From Histomonas meleagridis (Eukaryota; Parabasalia; Tritrichomonadida; Dientamoebidae), in NCBI GenBank assembly GCA_020186115.1, contig WSYJ01000157.1, forward strand, positions 372,001 to 436,000: 64,000 nt of DNA. The letters are read 5' to 3'. A program made the translations under genes and the position numbers. The notes beneath the pieces were generated by a model. That model saw nothing but the letters and a program-made list of their open reading frames with translations, searched no databases and was not told the DNA's origin. This document shows, in pieces, positions 39,347 through 48,314 of the stretch (positions are counted from its first letter, which is position 1; each line of letters starts with the position of its first letter).

Positions 39347-42136
39347 TTAATTTAATAGAGAATATAATTTGTTTAATTTTGCAGGATATCTTCTGTATTC
39401 ATTTTTCAGCAATTCTTCTACATTTTCTACAGCGTGAGCGCAAAATCTGAAACATTCAACCATCTTCATCATTAATTCCTGATCAAATTCATAGCTTTCC
39501 AATTCCTTTTCATTCTTTAGTAAAAAATGAGCCAACAAAAATGCGGTTTCAGTGTATAGATCATTTGCTTCACCAAATTTTTCTACAATCTTCACAACAT
39601 TTTTCAATAAACCATTGAAATCCTCTTTATCGTATTTTTCCTTAACCAAAGTGATCGCAATGCAATGCCATAAATTTGGATCAATTTTGATAAGTTCTTC
39701 TTCATTCGAGAACAGGTCCAAATAAATTGTCACCAGGAACTCAAAGAACTCTCTTTGGTCATCATTTTCAACTAAATCGTCCCAAATACTATTTAATATC
39801 TCCATTAGTTGATCTATGTTACAATAAGAAGGGTAGAATTGCCTAAGTGTTACAAGGCAACACAAAATCTCTCCAGACATTTGTTTTGGGAGATGTTCCA
39901 ACAAAATATTCCAAAGCTGTATCACCAAAATTTCGGGAAGTTCTGTACAACAAACAGCAGAAATTAATGTTACAACAATTTTTTCGAACATTACATTGGA
40001 TACTATTGGTAACCAATCGATCATTTCATGAATTATATTTAATGAATTTTGTGGGAACTTATTTATATACTTTGTCAAAAAATTATAAAACTTAAAGTTC
40101 TCTGACTCATATTCAGTTGCATAGTTATGATCCAGTAATAAAATCCTTCCTTGAATTGTCGAATATAATAAATCGTTAACATATGGCAATGTTAAATCTG
40201 GTATTTTCTCCATGAGTTTAATGCATAACAAATATGATTGGTTTACAAACAAATGATTTTTCGTCGCTTTTGCTGTTTCGATAATTTTTGCCAAAATTTC
40301 CAAAATTACATTTTGGTCATATTGTTGAAACACATTCTTAAACAAGCGAACGGAATATGTTTGATACAATGGATCATTTGTCAATAAAAATGTTTTAATA
40401 ATATCCACTGGAAATATCAATGTTTTATTATTCTTTAAAAAGCGCTCATTTGATGAAATTGCTGAAAAATATGAAATAATTCTTCGTGTTGAGTCATTCG
40501 TAGGTATTTTACCAGCTGCAATATCAAACAATCGCACTAATAATTCATCTGGTATTAAGTTATCGGCTTCAAGATTTAATAAAATGTTTGTTGATATTTC
40601 ATAAGTTTCGACGAATTCACTGAAGATCAAACTTTTACATAGGTTTACGAAAAACTCCTTTGTTTCGTTAAAAATTTCTTTATTTGCTTTACGTAATTCA
40701 TTAGCTAAATATAATACATGAGGAACATATGGAGGAGGTAATTGACTATCCGATAGAAGGTTATTAACAAATGTGAATAATGTTGAGAAATCAAATGATT
40801 CATCTTCTTGAACAATTGTTATTAATACTTTAAAATAATCTTTTAATGATTCAGGCGGAATGTTTTTATAAATACTTAAATAATCATTTAAGAAAACAGA
40901 TGATTTTGTTGTTTTTTCTTTCATTAAGGAAACAAATGCTTTAGTAGCAAAATGTATCATTAAGAAATCATTTGTTAAAATACATTTTATTAAAATTGGG
41001 ATTATTGATAAATTTAAATTTTTGGAAAAACTTAAATATAATCGAGAAATCTTTGAGATAGCGAAGCATAACATTGACTTGTTGGAGTTGATATTTGCAA
41101 ATGAATATTCAATCGACCTAACTAAAATAGATGCGCAATCTTTGATGTAATCACTTAGTTGATCATAATAAAATGAAAATAAATATATGTATGTGGAATC
41201 ATTGTTCTTTTGAACACATTCATGAAAGCGATCAACTAAAAATTGAATTTTCTCTTCTTGTAGTGGAACATCAAGTGAATCAGTAATCGATTCATTAAAT
41301 GCTTTGATTACAGATTTTTCTTCAGAAAGAAAATGCTCAACTGACATAAAAACATCTGTAAACATATTAAAACTCAAAAATGGCATTAAGCGAATAAGAC
41401 CAAAGATATCTAAAGAACAATCTTGGAGATTAATTTGATCAAAAAAATCAGGATATACATTACAAAAGTCAAAGAGTGGTGACGTAAGAGAAAAATAATC
41501 TTCTTTTTGTGAAATAACTGTGAAAACAAAGTTAATAATTGATGGAGAAAGATTTTCAAATGATTCAAAGGCAGAAAATGGCAGTTGCATTCTTGTAATA
41601 ATCATAATTAAAGTAATACAATGTGTTGTTTGTGGGTAGCTTTGGAATGTTGAAGCAATTATTGGAAATAAAATTTTCGAATGAACACGATAAAAATCTT
41701 CTGGAATATACTCATATAAAGATACAAGCAAGAGAGCTTTTATTTGATTGATTTGTTCAGTGGTGCTTTCAGAAAGAATAAACTCAAATATTAATGGATG
41801 AATTATATGTAGTTTTAATGTAAGCTCTAAAACAGAATGCACATATTCAAATGCATCCGTTTCCATATTTATAAGAGGTGGAAGTTGAACAAGTATAGAT
41901 GAAAATTGATCAATTTGTTCTTTTGTAAAGTTAATAAAATGCTGGAAAATGTATGCTGGTAATTCAAAGCAAATCCCCATAATTATCTCTTTATTGTTTT
42001 GTTGAATTCCAATGATACAATTATTAATAAAATCTTGAGTTGGCACTAATAATGGGGCAGTTGCAGTGAATGGTCCTTTTTGCTTTACATCTTGTGCAAT
42101 TTGGAAAAAAGACTGAAGAATGTTTTGTTCGCCCAT
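39347..42136 (-). CDS. Large HEAT-repeat-like protein, possibly a karyopherin
   Basis: A protein of 929 residues from the ATG at 42136 (941 if the upstream ATG at 42172 is used). It is made of hydrophobic helical pairs throughout (for example QFSSILVQLPPLINMETDAF, LLVSLYEYIPEDFYRVHSKI, DLLYSTIQGRILLLDHNYAT) with acidic loops, and no signal peptide, membrane segment or enzymatic motif. Length and all-helical repetitive texture fit importin-beta/exportin or other HEAT solenoids. I do not see a decisive N-terminal Ran-binding signature, so transport receptor is only one option; a scaffold such as a Vps15/TOG-type solenoid is another. The shorter start (MGEQNILQSFFQIAQDVKQK) is preferred because the preceding 12 residues look like leader. 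Confidence 0.5.
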   Translation of the reverse strand: MGEQNILQSFFQIAQDVKQKGPFTATAPLLVPTQDFINNCIIGIQQNNKEIIMGICFELPAYIFQHFINFTKEQIDQFSSILVQLPPLINMETDAFEYVHSVLELTLKLHIIHPLIFEFILSESTTEQINQIKALLLVSLYEYIPEDFYRVHSKILFPIIASTFQSYPQTTHCITLIMIITRMQLPFSAFESFENLSPSIINFVFTVISQKEDYFSLTSPLFDFCNVYPDFFDQINLQDCSLDIFGLIRLMPFLSFNMFTDVFMSVEHFLSEEKSVIKAFNESITDSLDVPLQEEKIQFLVDRFHECVQKNNDSTYIYLFSFYYDQLSDYIKDCASILVRSIEYSFANINSNKSMLCFAISKISRLYLSFSKNLNLSIIPILIKCILTNDFLMIHFATKAFVSLMKEKTTKSSVFLNDYLSIYKNIPPESLKDYFKVLITIVQEDESFDFSTLFTFVNNLLSDSQLPPPYVPHVLYLANELRKANKEIFNETKEFFVNLCKSLIFSEFVETYEISTNILLNLEADNLIPDELLVRLFDIAAGKIPTNDSTRRIISYFSAISSNERFLKNNKTLIFPVDIIKTFLLTNDPLYQTYSVRLFKNVFQQYDQNVILEILAKIIETAKATKNHLFVNQSYLLCIKLMEKIPDLTLPYVNDLLYSTIQGRILLLDHNYATEYESENFKFYNFLTKYINKFPQNSLNIIHEMIDWLPIVSNVMFEKIVVTLISAVCCTELPEILVIQLWNILLEHLPKQMSGEILCCLVTLRQFYPSYCNIDQLMEILNSIWDDLVENDDQREFFEFLVTIYLDLFSNEEELIKIDPNLWHCIAITLVKEKYDKEDFNGLLKNVVKIVEKFGEANDLYTETAFLLAHFLLKNEKELESYEFDQELMMKMVECFRFCAHAVENVEELLKNEYRRYPAKLNKLYSLLN

Positions 42137-43043
42137 CTTGGTGACTTCGGGTGCCCTGAAAACGTTAAACATAAAACAAATAAACTGTTGATAATTTTTT
42201 GCACTTAATTTTTATTGGAGTAATATGACATTTTTTATTGGTGTAATATGACCAAGTAACGATTCAATTATAAAATTTTATAATATTTTTAATATCTTCT
42301 CATAGATACATATTCATCTGATAACACAAAGAAAATTGAAGTAACTTATGATAGAGATTATAACTATGATTTATATGTAATGTTCATTTATTGATTCTCA
42401 ACTAATATTTAAATTTATCATATAGAGATTTCAATATATATTTTTAATGCTGAAATTCCATATCTGGACTTTTGGCTCCAACATTTTTCAATTAATTTTC
42501 ATTTTAAAATTTCGAAAAGGTGAAATAACTTCATGAATTCTTAAATTTACATAATATAAATAGAAATTAATATAATAGATTCGACAGCGAATAATTGCTA
42601 TTGACCAAATTTTTGATTATTATTCTAAATATGAAGATGTAAATATTTGGTATAAGTGAGGTGAAATCCAAATTTAAACCTCATTATGCATTTTATTAAT
42701 TCTCTCATAAAAATAATATTATACAGAAGATAAAACTTTCTGAAATAATATATATAGATATTACTAATTGTCTTATAACTAAATGGAATAATTATATTTT
42801 ATTTTGGATTTTTAATTGAAAGAAATTGAAAACACTTTCAAAATTATGACATATTTAATCGTTGTGCGATCAAAATGAATTCAAAATTCAATAGTAGAAT
42901 GCATTCCCTTAATGTTCAACGTACAACTTTTACAACTTTTTGTGGCCGGCACTGGATGTAGTTATAAATCTATAAATTTATTTTTAAAATGTATTCAAAG
43001 TAACTTTTGTTATGAGTTATTATTTACAATGTAACAATTATGG
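42137..43043. other. AT-rich intergenic region, nothing recognised
   Basis: About 900 bp of AT-rich DNA between two minus-strand genes. Two near-direct repeats, GGAGTAATATGACATTTTTTATTGG and GGTGTAATATGACCAAG, lie at 42217 and 42240. No frame longer than 60 codons has coding character. Confidence 0.45.
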
Positions 43044-43622
43044 TTAAAAATGATTATTCGTCATTTTTGAAATAATCATAATGTTCATTTTTCTCTGTCG
43101 TTTGTGTGTTTGGTACTGGAAAATAAGTTGTTGGCACTGCGTTGTCTTGGAATACTTCATCTGAAAATTGTTTGATTTTAAATAAGCATGCCATCGATTT
43201 TTAACCGCGCCAGATGACCTCCCTGGTAATAAGTTGGCAATTCTTGTCCACTGATTTCCAAGTTCTCTTTGTTGTTGGATAATTACTTGATCTTCCCATG
43301 GTTCAAAAGGTCCACGTCTTAACATCGGATTAATTTGATTAAACCATCTTTCTCGACATTGTTTAGCAGTTCTAGTTGGAACGAACCTTGCAATATCAAC
43401 CCATTTATTTGGTCCAAATTGAGAAACAGCTAATCTAAGCAAATTATCTTCTTCTTCAGTCCAAGGTCCTCGTGTTTCGTATGGCATTTTAATTGAATTA
43501 CTTGTATAATTTAGATCTTGCAATATAGGTCGAAAAATTTCAGAAACATTTGATGAACTTCCTGAAATTTGATATAGTATGTCATTGTCTTGTGGTATAT
43601 GGGGGAATTTTTGGGGTTTCAT
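43044..43622 (-). CDS. R2R3 Myb transcription factor
   Basis: A 192-residue protein with two clear Myb repeats. R2 covers about residues 50-100 (GPWTEEEDNLLRLAVSQFGP, NKW, VDIARFVPTRTAKQCRERWF) and R3 about 103-150 (GPFEPWEDQVIIQQQRELGN, QW, TRIANLLPGRSSGAVKNRWH). RTAKQCRERW and RSSGAVKNRW are the recognition helices, the first identical to animal c-Myb type, so a TAACNG-type site is expected. The 45 residues before R2 and about 40 after R3 are polar and unstructured. The real ATG is at 43622. The upstream region carries GTCACTTTT at 43681 and a cluster of related elements further up (43929-44078). Confidence 0.95.
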   Translation of the reverse strand: MKPQKFPHIPQDNDILYQISGSSSNVSEIFRPILQDLNYTSNSIKMPYETRGPWTEEEDNLLRLAVSQFGPNKWVDIARFVPTRTAKQCRERWFNQINPMLRRGPFEPWEDQVIIQQQRELGNQWTRIANLLPGRSSGAVKNRWHAYLKSNNFQMKYSKTTQCQQLIFQYQTHKRQRKMNIMIISKMTNNHF

Positions 43623-43680
43623 CAAAATTATATAAACAACTTAATTTGTTCGGTCTGAGACAACCACTTCAAACGCTAGC

Positions 43681-43689
43681 GTCACTTTT
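43681..43689 (-). promoter_or_regulatory. AAAAGTGAC element (minus strand), upstream of Myb
   Basis: GTCACTTTT on the plus strand, 59 bp upstream of the Myb ATG at 43622. Same orientation relative to the gene as the copy at 52452 upstream of the other Myb gene. Confidence 0.35.
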
Positions 43690-44069
43690 ACAAAAATGGT
43701 TATTCAAACTTACCTAACAAATTTAAGAGAAACTCATCAAAGTGAGCTTTTTCAATATACAACAATACCTACCTTCTCAAACGAAACAGAAATGTTAACC
43801 GCTTTCATCGAATTTTTATCGAACCCGTTGACCCATTCTGGTTGACATGTGAACTTAAGGGTTCAGAAAAAAAGTGAACCAATGATGGCGGTTGGAGTAA
43901 TCACATTCAAAAACATGAGGATCCTTCTCAAAAAGTAGGATAACACAGCTTGATTACTTGGTTACTTTTTGAATGATCATTCAATTCCAGATATCAAAAT
44001 TCGCTATCATTGGTAATAGGCATTTGAAAAAAGTAGGTTGATCAACGATTTTTTCTAAATTGACATTCA

Positions 44070-44078
44070 AAAAGTGAC
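44070..44078 (+). promoter_or_regulatory. AAAAGTGAC element in motif cluster
   Basis: Part of the four-member cluster at 43929-44078. It is preceded by CATTC, as is the inverted copy at 43962-43975 (TACTTTTTGAATG). Confidence 0.3.
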
Positions 44079-44326
44079 CGGAAGAAAATCCGTTATTCGG
44101 ATAAATTATTTTATTTTCAGCTGAATCATGTTTTTAATTTCATTTTTAATTTTTAACCTTTCGCGAAATTATTATAACCTGGCTTAAATTCAATCTTTAT
44201 CAAATAATAACAATTATTGAAAACACTCAAATTATCAATCTAAATTCTTAAGTTTTGCGATAAATTAAAACTTTCATATAAAAAGCATGTTTACTGCATC
44301 ATTGGATATGTGCTTTTATGAATGTT

Positions 44327-44608
44327 TTATTCTGATTCACCTTTTGGAAGCGTTAAACTTATTATAGATAGTTCATTGTGGAAAGCACAATAAATAGCTG
44401 TCCATGCAATTAATATAAACATTGAAACCCAAAACAAAATTAAAGATCTTATGCTGAGTTTCTTTAACAATTCACTTTCACTACTTCGATTCTTTGAATA
44501 AATCCAGCACATAAACCAAGCAAAGGGCATCAACCCAAATCCTAAATAGTACATTATCTTTGCATTATCTTCATATTTATCTAAAGGTTCTTTTCTGTTG
44601 GGATCCAT
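44327..44608 (-). CDS. PEN2: Gamma-secretase subunit PEN-2
   Basis: A 93-residue membrane protein matching presenilin enhancer 2, the small subunit that activates presenilin in the gamma-secretase intramembrane protease. The order of conserved features fits: KIMYYLGFGLMPFAWFMCWI (family YYLGGFAFLPFLW..N), a polar loop with SELLKKLSIRS, a second hydrophobic segment LILFWVSMFILIAWTAIYC (family W...L..W...F), and the C-terminal ELSIISLTLPKGE, corresponding to the LSF.IP.G motif essential for assembly. Length (human 101) agrees. The ATG at 44608 (MDPNRKEPLDKYED) is preferred over an upstream one that would add a poly-Lys segment. Presenilin, nicastrin and Aph-1 are not in the window. Confidence 0.9.
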   Translation of the reverse strand: MDPNRKEPLDKYEDNAKIMYYLGFGLMPFAWFMCWIYSKNRSSESELLKKLSIRSLILFWVSMFILIAWTAIYCAFHNELSIISLTLPKGESE

Positions 44609-45621
44609 TTTTGTGTTTTTTTTTTTTTCTTTTTTCAATTTTTGGTTTTTGAAAAAATATAAAAACAAAGGGAAAAACCAAACTTTCTATAAAGGAAAAA
44701 AATAAGTCCTTAAATTTTATTTTTTCAAAATGTTAATATTTCAAAGTTTGATTAAAAATTTAATAAAAATTATTTCAAGATGTTATTTAATTTTTACTAT
44801 TTTTTAGATTTCTAGAGATCTTTATTGTTTCCAGTGATTAAATTCACCAACACGTTTCACCCCTTGCATTAGCATGACATTTTCGTCAAGCCTACATTTC
44901 ATTAATACTTAATGTTATGTTGTTATATATGTAACATTCAAATTAATACTTTTTCACCATGATTACTGTTTTAGTAAATTGGGTGAAATGTCTATATTTG
45001 ATGTTGGAATAATAATTATAATTAAAATGAATAACTTGGCACCAATTGCAGTCACATTTTCTCCCATGATATCTACAATGTTATATTTTAATAAAATATT
45101 CAGGGATCAATATAGTAAAATCACTATTGTCTGAATTAAATTTTAGGCTTGTTAGTGCAAAAAATTCCAACACACTATTTTCTTATAACTTATTAATAAA
45201 GTGTAATATGGCTTCTTTTTTCCCGTCACATACATCATTAATTTAATAATTCCGAAAACAATACCAAATCTTCATCGAAGATTATTTATCAATCATAAAT
45301 ATAACATATTATTAACATAATTTATATTGTTAAATTTAACTCTTACATTGATTTATGTTGTCTTTTGCCTATTTTATATCTACAATTTTTTCCAATAATC
45401 ATTTGCTGAACCTAAGTGAAACATTTCAATTTTATTTGAAGACATCAAATTTTATGATTAGAGCATAATTTAAGTTAAGTTCTAAATAATGTTTACACAT
45501 TCCTATTACAATGCAAATAAGATTTCAACATCTGAAGAACAATTGTAAAATGTAAAACATTTATTTTCAAACAAACTTTGTGAAAATAATTTTTAAGAAA
45601 TCAAGTAATTGCATTTGGAGT
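44609..45621. other. AT-rich intergenic region, nothing recognised
   Basis: One kilobase between two minus-strand genes, uniformly AT-rich apart from CACCAACACGTTTCACCCCTTGC near 44850. No open frame of coding character, tRNA or repeat was seen. Confidence 0.5.
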
Positions 45622-45993
45622 TTACTTGCCGCCCTTCTTTTTGTTCTCAGCAGCAGCCCTCTTTTCGGCAGCTGCAGTTCTTTCAGCGGCTGCTTTAGCT
45701 TCTTCTTCCATAAAAGCGTTAATGATTCTTTCTTTAACGACGGATGCACAGTAAACACCACCGTATGGGCGTGAAACTGTGCGCTTGTGCTTTGGTAATC
45801 TGGCAAGCTTCTTTGTTGGTAAGTGTTTGATACCTGGGAGTGGTTTTCCTGTTTCACCGCATATCATGCCCTTCACGCGCTTTTTGATGTAGTGAGCAAC
45901 AAGCCTGTTTCCTGGTGTACGAACTGGGACAACACGGTTACGAAGTGTGTGGTAAGGATTGCTACGACGAAGTGTATATCTGTTATCACCCAT
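45622..45993 (-). CDS. RPL34: Large-subunit ribosomal protein eL34
   Basis: A 123-residue eL34. The family core is clear: YTLRRSNPYHTLRNRVVPVR then TPGNRLVAHYIKKR, CGETGKPLPGIKHLP (here only one Cys of the zinc-binding set is evident), and RTVSRPYGGVYCASVVKERI. The tail is the usual Ala/Lys/Glu-rich extension. Codon use has more C and G in third position than neighbours, as for uL4, consistent with high expression. ATG at 45993; the leader contains AACCGCCAAAACCGCAAAACC, close to other AACCG elements in the window. Confidence 0.96.
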   Translation of the reverse strand: MGDNRYTLRRSNPYHTLRNRVVPVRTPGNRLVAHYIKKRVKGMICGETGKPLPGIKHLPTKKLARLPKHKRTVSRPYGGVYCASVVKERIINAFMEEEAKAAAERTAAAEKRAAAENKKKGGK

Positions 45994-46202
45994 TTAAAGA
46001 GGTCGACCAAACCGCCAAAACCGCAAAACCTCCATTAACTTAACGTCTTTTTTTAAACATGTTTCAAGAACTCAAAACATACAATAAATAAAAATTTAAT
46101 ATCATTTTGAGATTCGAGTTCGTAGGCAAATGAAAGTTCTGATATTGATATTTAAAATCTTTGAAATTGATTTTTCTTCTGTGGGGTTAAATTCAAAGCT
46201 TT

Positions 46203-47240
46203 ATGAAAAGTGTGTGTTTTCCTTACAAAAATACCCCATTATCATACGTTAAGGGTAAAATCATCAAGCCAATAGAAATGGAGCAACTTAAACAGTTAAT
46301 TCTTGATTTTTACAAGAATCAAACCCCTACTAGTGAGATTGCTTATAAAATACGGCAGTCTTATGCAAAACTTGTTTTTGATTCAAATCCAAATATCGCA
46401 TTGCTCCATGAAAAAAATCCAGACAAAAATTCAGCGTTCAGAACTTTGCGAGGTAAAATGTGGGCCATTTTTTTGTCTTTGCATATTTACAATACATATC
46501 ATCCTAGTCAGCTAACATCTTCAATAAATCATAACGATTTAGTTGATGTCACTCAACGCGTTATAAGAGAACAAACAAGACAAGAACAATCTTTACCTCA
46601 TGGTGTTATTGGAATCGACCAAATGGAGTATTACCAATGGCTTCACTTGTTTGTATTTTATAGATGGATTTCAAGTTCACAACCAGCCTCCTTAGAAGAC
46701 TGCTTAGAACAATCCCATTATATTTTTGGTATTATTTTCCTGAGGAACTTTGATCTTTTAACCTCTTTTCAAGCATATATTCATCTAACTGATAATTCCA
46801 TACCAAATCAATTCTTTTCGACTGATGAGTCCAAGAAACTCATTGACTTCATTCCCATGATCCTTGTCTGCTGTAATGAGAAAGAATTACACGAAAAACT
46901 GAAAAGTGATATTCATTACAGCCCAAGTGTTTTATGCTTCCAAAGGATCGCCTCTTTGAACACACAGCTCAAGCCACTTGACAACGTCGAAGTTATATGG
47001 GATTTTTTGATTATTTACGGAATGCAAAATATTGTATTTATCGAAGCAGCTTGGATCATAATCCTAAAAGAAGAGATCCTTAATGGAAGCTATAGCAATA
47101 ATACGTTCCCAGATTGGGATCCATTGGTTCTAATTCGTAAAACGATTGAAGTTTTCAAGAAGACATATGAATATTGCAGAAATGAATCTGCAGATCAGAC
47201 AATTAAAAACAAGATGCACACATTGTTTGCTAATGTTTAG
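46203..47240 (+). CDS. Uncharacterised helical protein, possibly TBC (Rab-GAP)-like
   Basis: A 345-residue soluble, helical protein. The only recognisable feature is the C-terminal third: ASLNTQLKPLDNVEVIWDFL followed by IIYGMQNIVFIEAAWIIILKEEIL, resembling the end of TBC domains (..WD.LFA.G...L..V...L...R..LL). The catalytic Arg (IxxDxxR) and Gln (YxQ) fingers of TBC Rab-GAPs are not evident in the first two thirds, so if the resemblance is real it would be an inactive or very diverged member. The N-terminal 40 residues are basic. The ATG at 46203 is the first in frame. No signal or membrane segment. Confidence 0.4.
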   Translation: MKSVCFPYKNTPLSYVKGKIIKPIEMEQLKQLILDFYKNQTPTSEIAYKIRQSYAKLVFDSNPNIALLHEKNPDKNSAFRTLRGKMWAIFLSLHIYNTYHPSQLTSSINHNDLVDVTQRVIREQTRQEQSLPHGVIGIDQMEYYQWLHLFVFYRWISSSQPASLEDCLEQSHYIFGIIFLRNFDLLTSFQAYIHLTDNSIPNQFFSTDESKKLIDFIPMILVCCNEKELHEKLKSDIHYSPSVLCFQRIASLNTQLKPLDNVEVIWDFLIIYGMQNIVFIEAAWIIILKEEILNGSYSNNTFPDWDPLVLIRKTIEVFKKTYEYCRNESADQTIKNKMHTLFANV

Positions 47241-48314
47241 TGATAAACATGACATTTATATTTGTTAAATAAAATTTAATGATTTTCCTATAAATTGTTC
47301 TAATTAAGAAAAGAAAATTATAATTTCTGCTTGCATGGATATTACATAATATTAATCGATTAATAGTTTTGCAGGTTTCTTTAGGCATAACTAAAGTGTT
47401 TTTTCATGTACTTGGAAGTAATATCATAAAATATATATTTAAATTGCTGAAATACCAAATTCAAATGTACAAAATTTTGAAATCTTATATGAATATTTGA
47501 AACACATAAATATGTTGGGCATTATGATATGCTATTATACGTTATTTTAATTAATTCTCGAATTAACAATATTTATTTGAAGCTTATCATATAGTACGTA
47601 GGGAAATAAGATATAAATATTTTCATGTTATAATATATGAATGGAAATTTTACAAAAACGAATTAAAAATAATATATATATATTATTTTACTAGCGAAAA
47701 AATACGTATCGATAGTATTTTTATGATTATCATATTTATAAAATTTGCTTCAAAAATCACATAATATTCTCTTTTCATACATAAAAATATGATTATTTAT
47801 AGGTAACTTATAAATTTTTCTTCTTTAAAGTCATCTGCATATGGAATATTCCATATAATTTCTTTATTATAATATTTATCATAAACATATGTATTATGTT
47901 CTTCTTGTTTCTTCATCGCTATATGAAATATAGAAAAAATTTTAAATAACTATATTATTTTATATATAAAATAAATAGAGATGATATATCATACAAATAA
48001 TATATAAAATGAACATAAATATGTTTATTTTCGGAATCACTAATTGTAATTGAATATGATTTTATAACTGCGTGATAATAAATTGATAATGTTTTCAAAA
48101 AAGATAAAAAATAAGTTAATACACACTCATTAACATTTGTAAAATTATTCAAAATTGTATTCACATATGTCTTCTCATTATTATTTATATCGGTAACGTA
48201 TTAGACTTCGTGAATGTATTATACTATGTGCGAATAAAATTTAAATAAAAATTATTTTACATCAAAAACAACCAAGTAATTTAAAAAAAGTTTATTTATA
48301 TAACAATGTATGAA
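47241..48314. other. AT-rich intergenic region with coding-like remnants
   Basis: About 1.07 kb. The left 550 bp is very AT-rich with nothing recognisable. Coding-like pieces on the minus strand at 47797-48200 are listed separately. Confidence 0.4.
47797..48200 (-). pseudogene. Possible decayed or split gene, two coding-like pieces
   Basis: Upstream piece (about 48030-48200, minus strand): TYVNTILNNFTNVNECVLTY then FLSFLKTLSIYYHAVIKSYS and ITISDSENK, after which the frame enters AT-rich sequence and stops at 47955. Downstream piece (47797-47916): a 39-codon frame starting MKKQEEHNTYVYDKYYNKEI and ending at TAG/TAA near 47800. They could be the two ends of one gene separated by an insert of about 115 nt, or two remnants. 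The family is not recognised. Confidence 0.3.

Larger units (their letters stand above)
43623..44326. other. Upstream region of the Myb gene with clustered repeated motifs
   Basis: About 700 bp. The 150-bp segment 43929-44078 contains CAAAAAGTAGG (43929), inverted TTACTTTTTGAATG (43962), GAAAAAAGTAGG (44026) and CATTCAAAAAGTGACC (44064), four variants of one element. GATGGCGGTTGG at 43884 adds a GCGGTT motif. Nothing coding. Confidence 0.45.
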
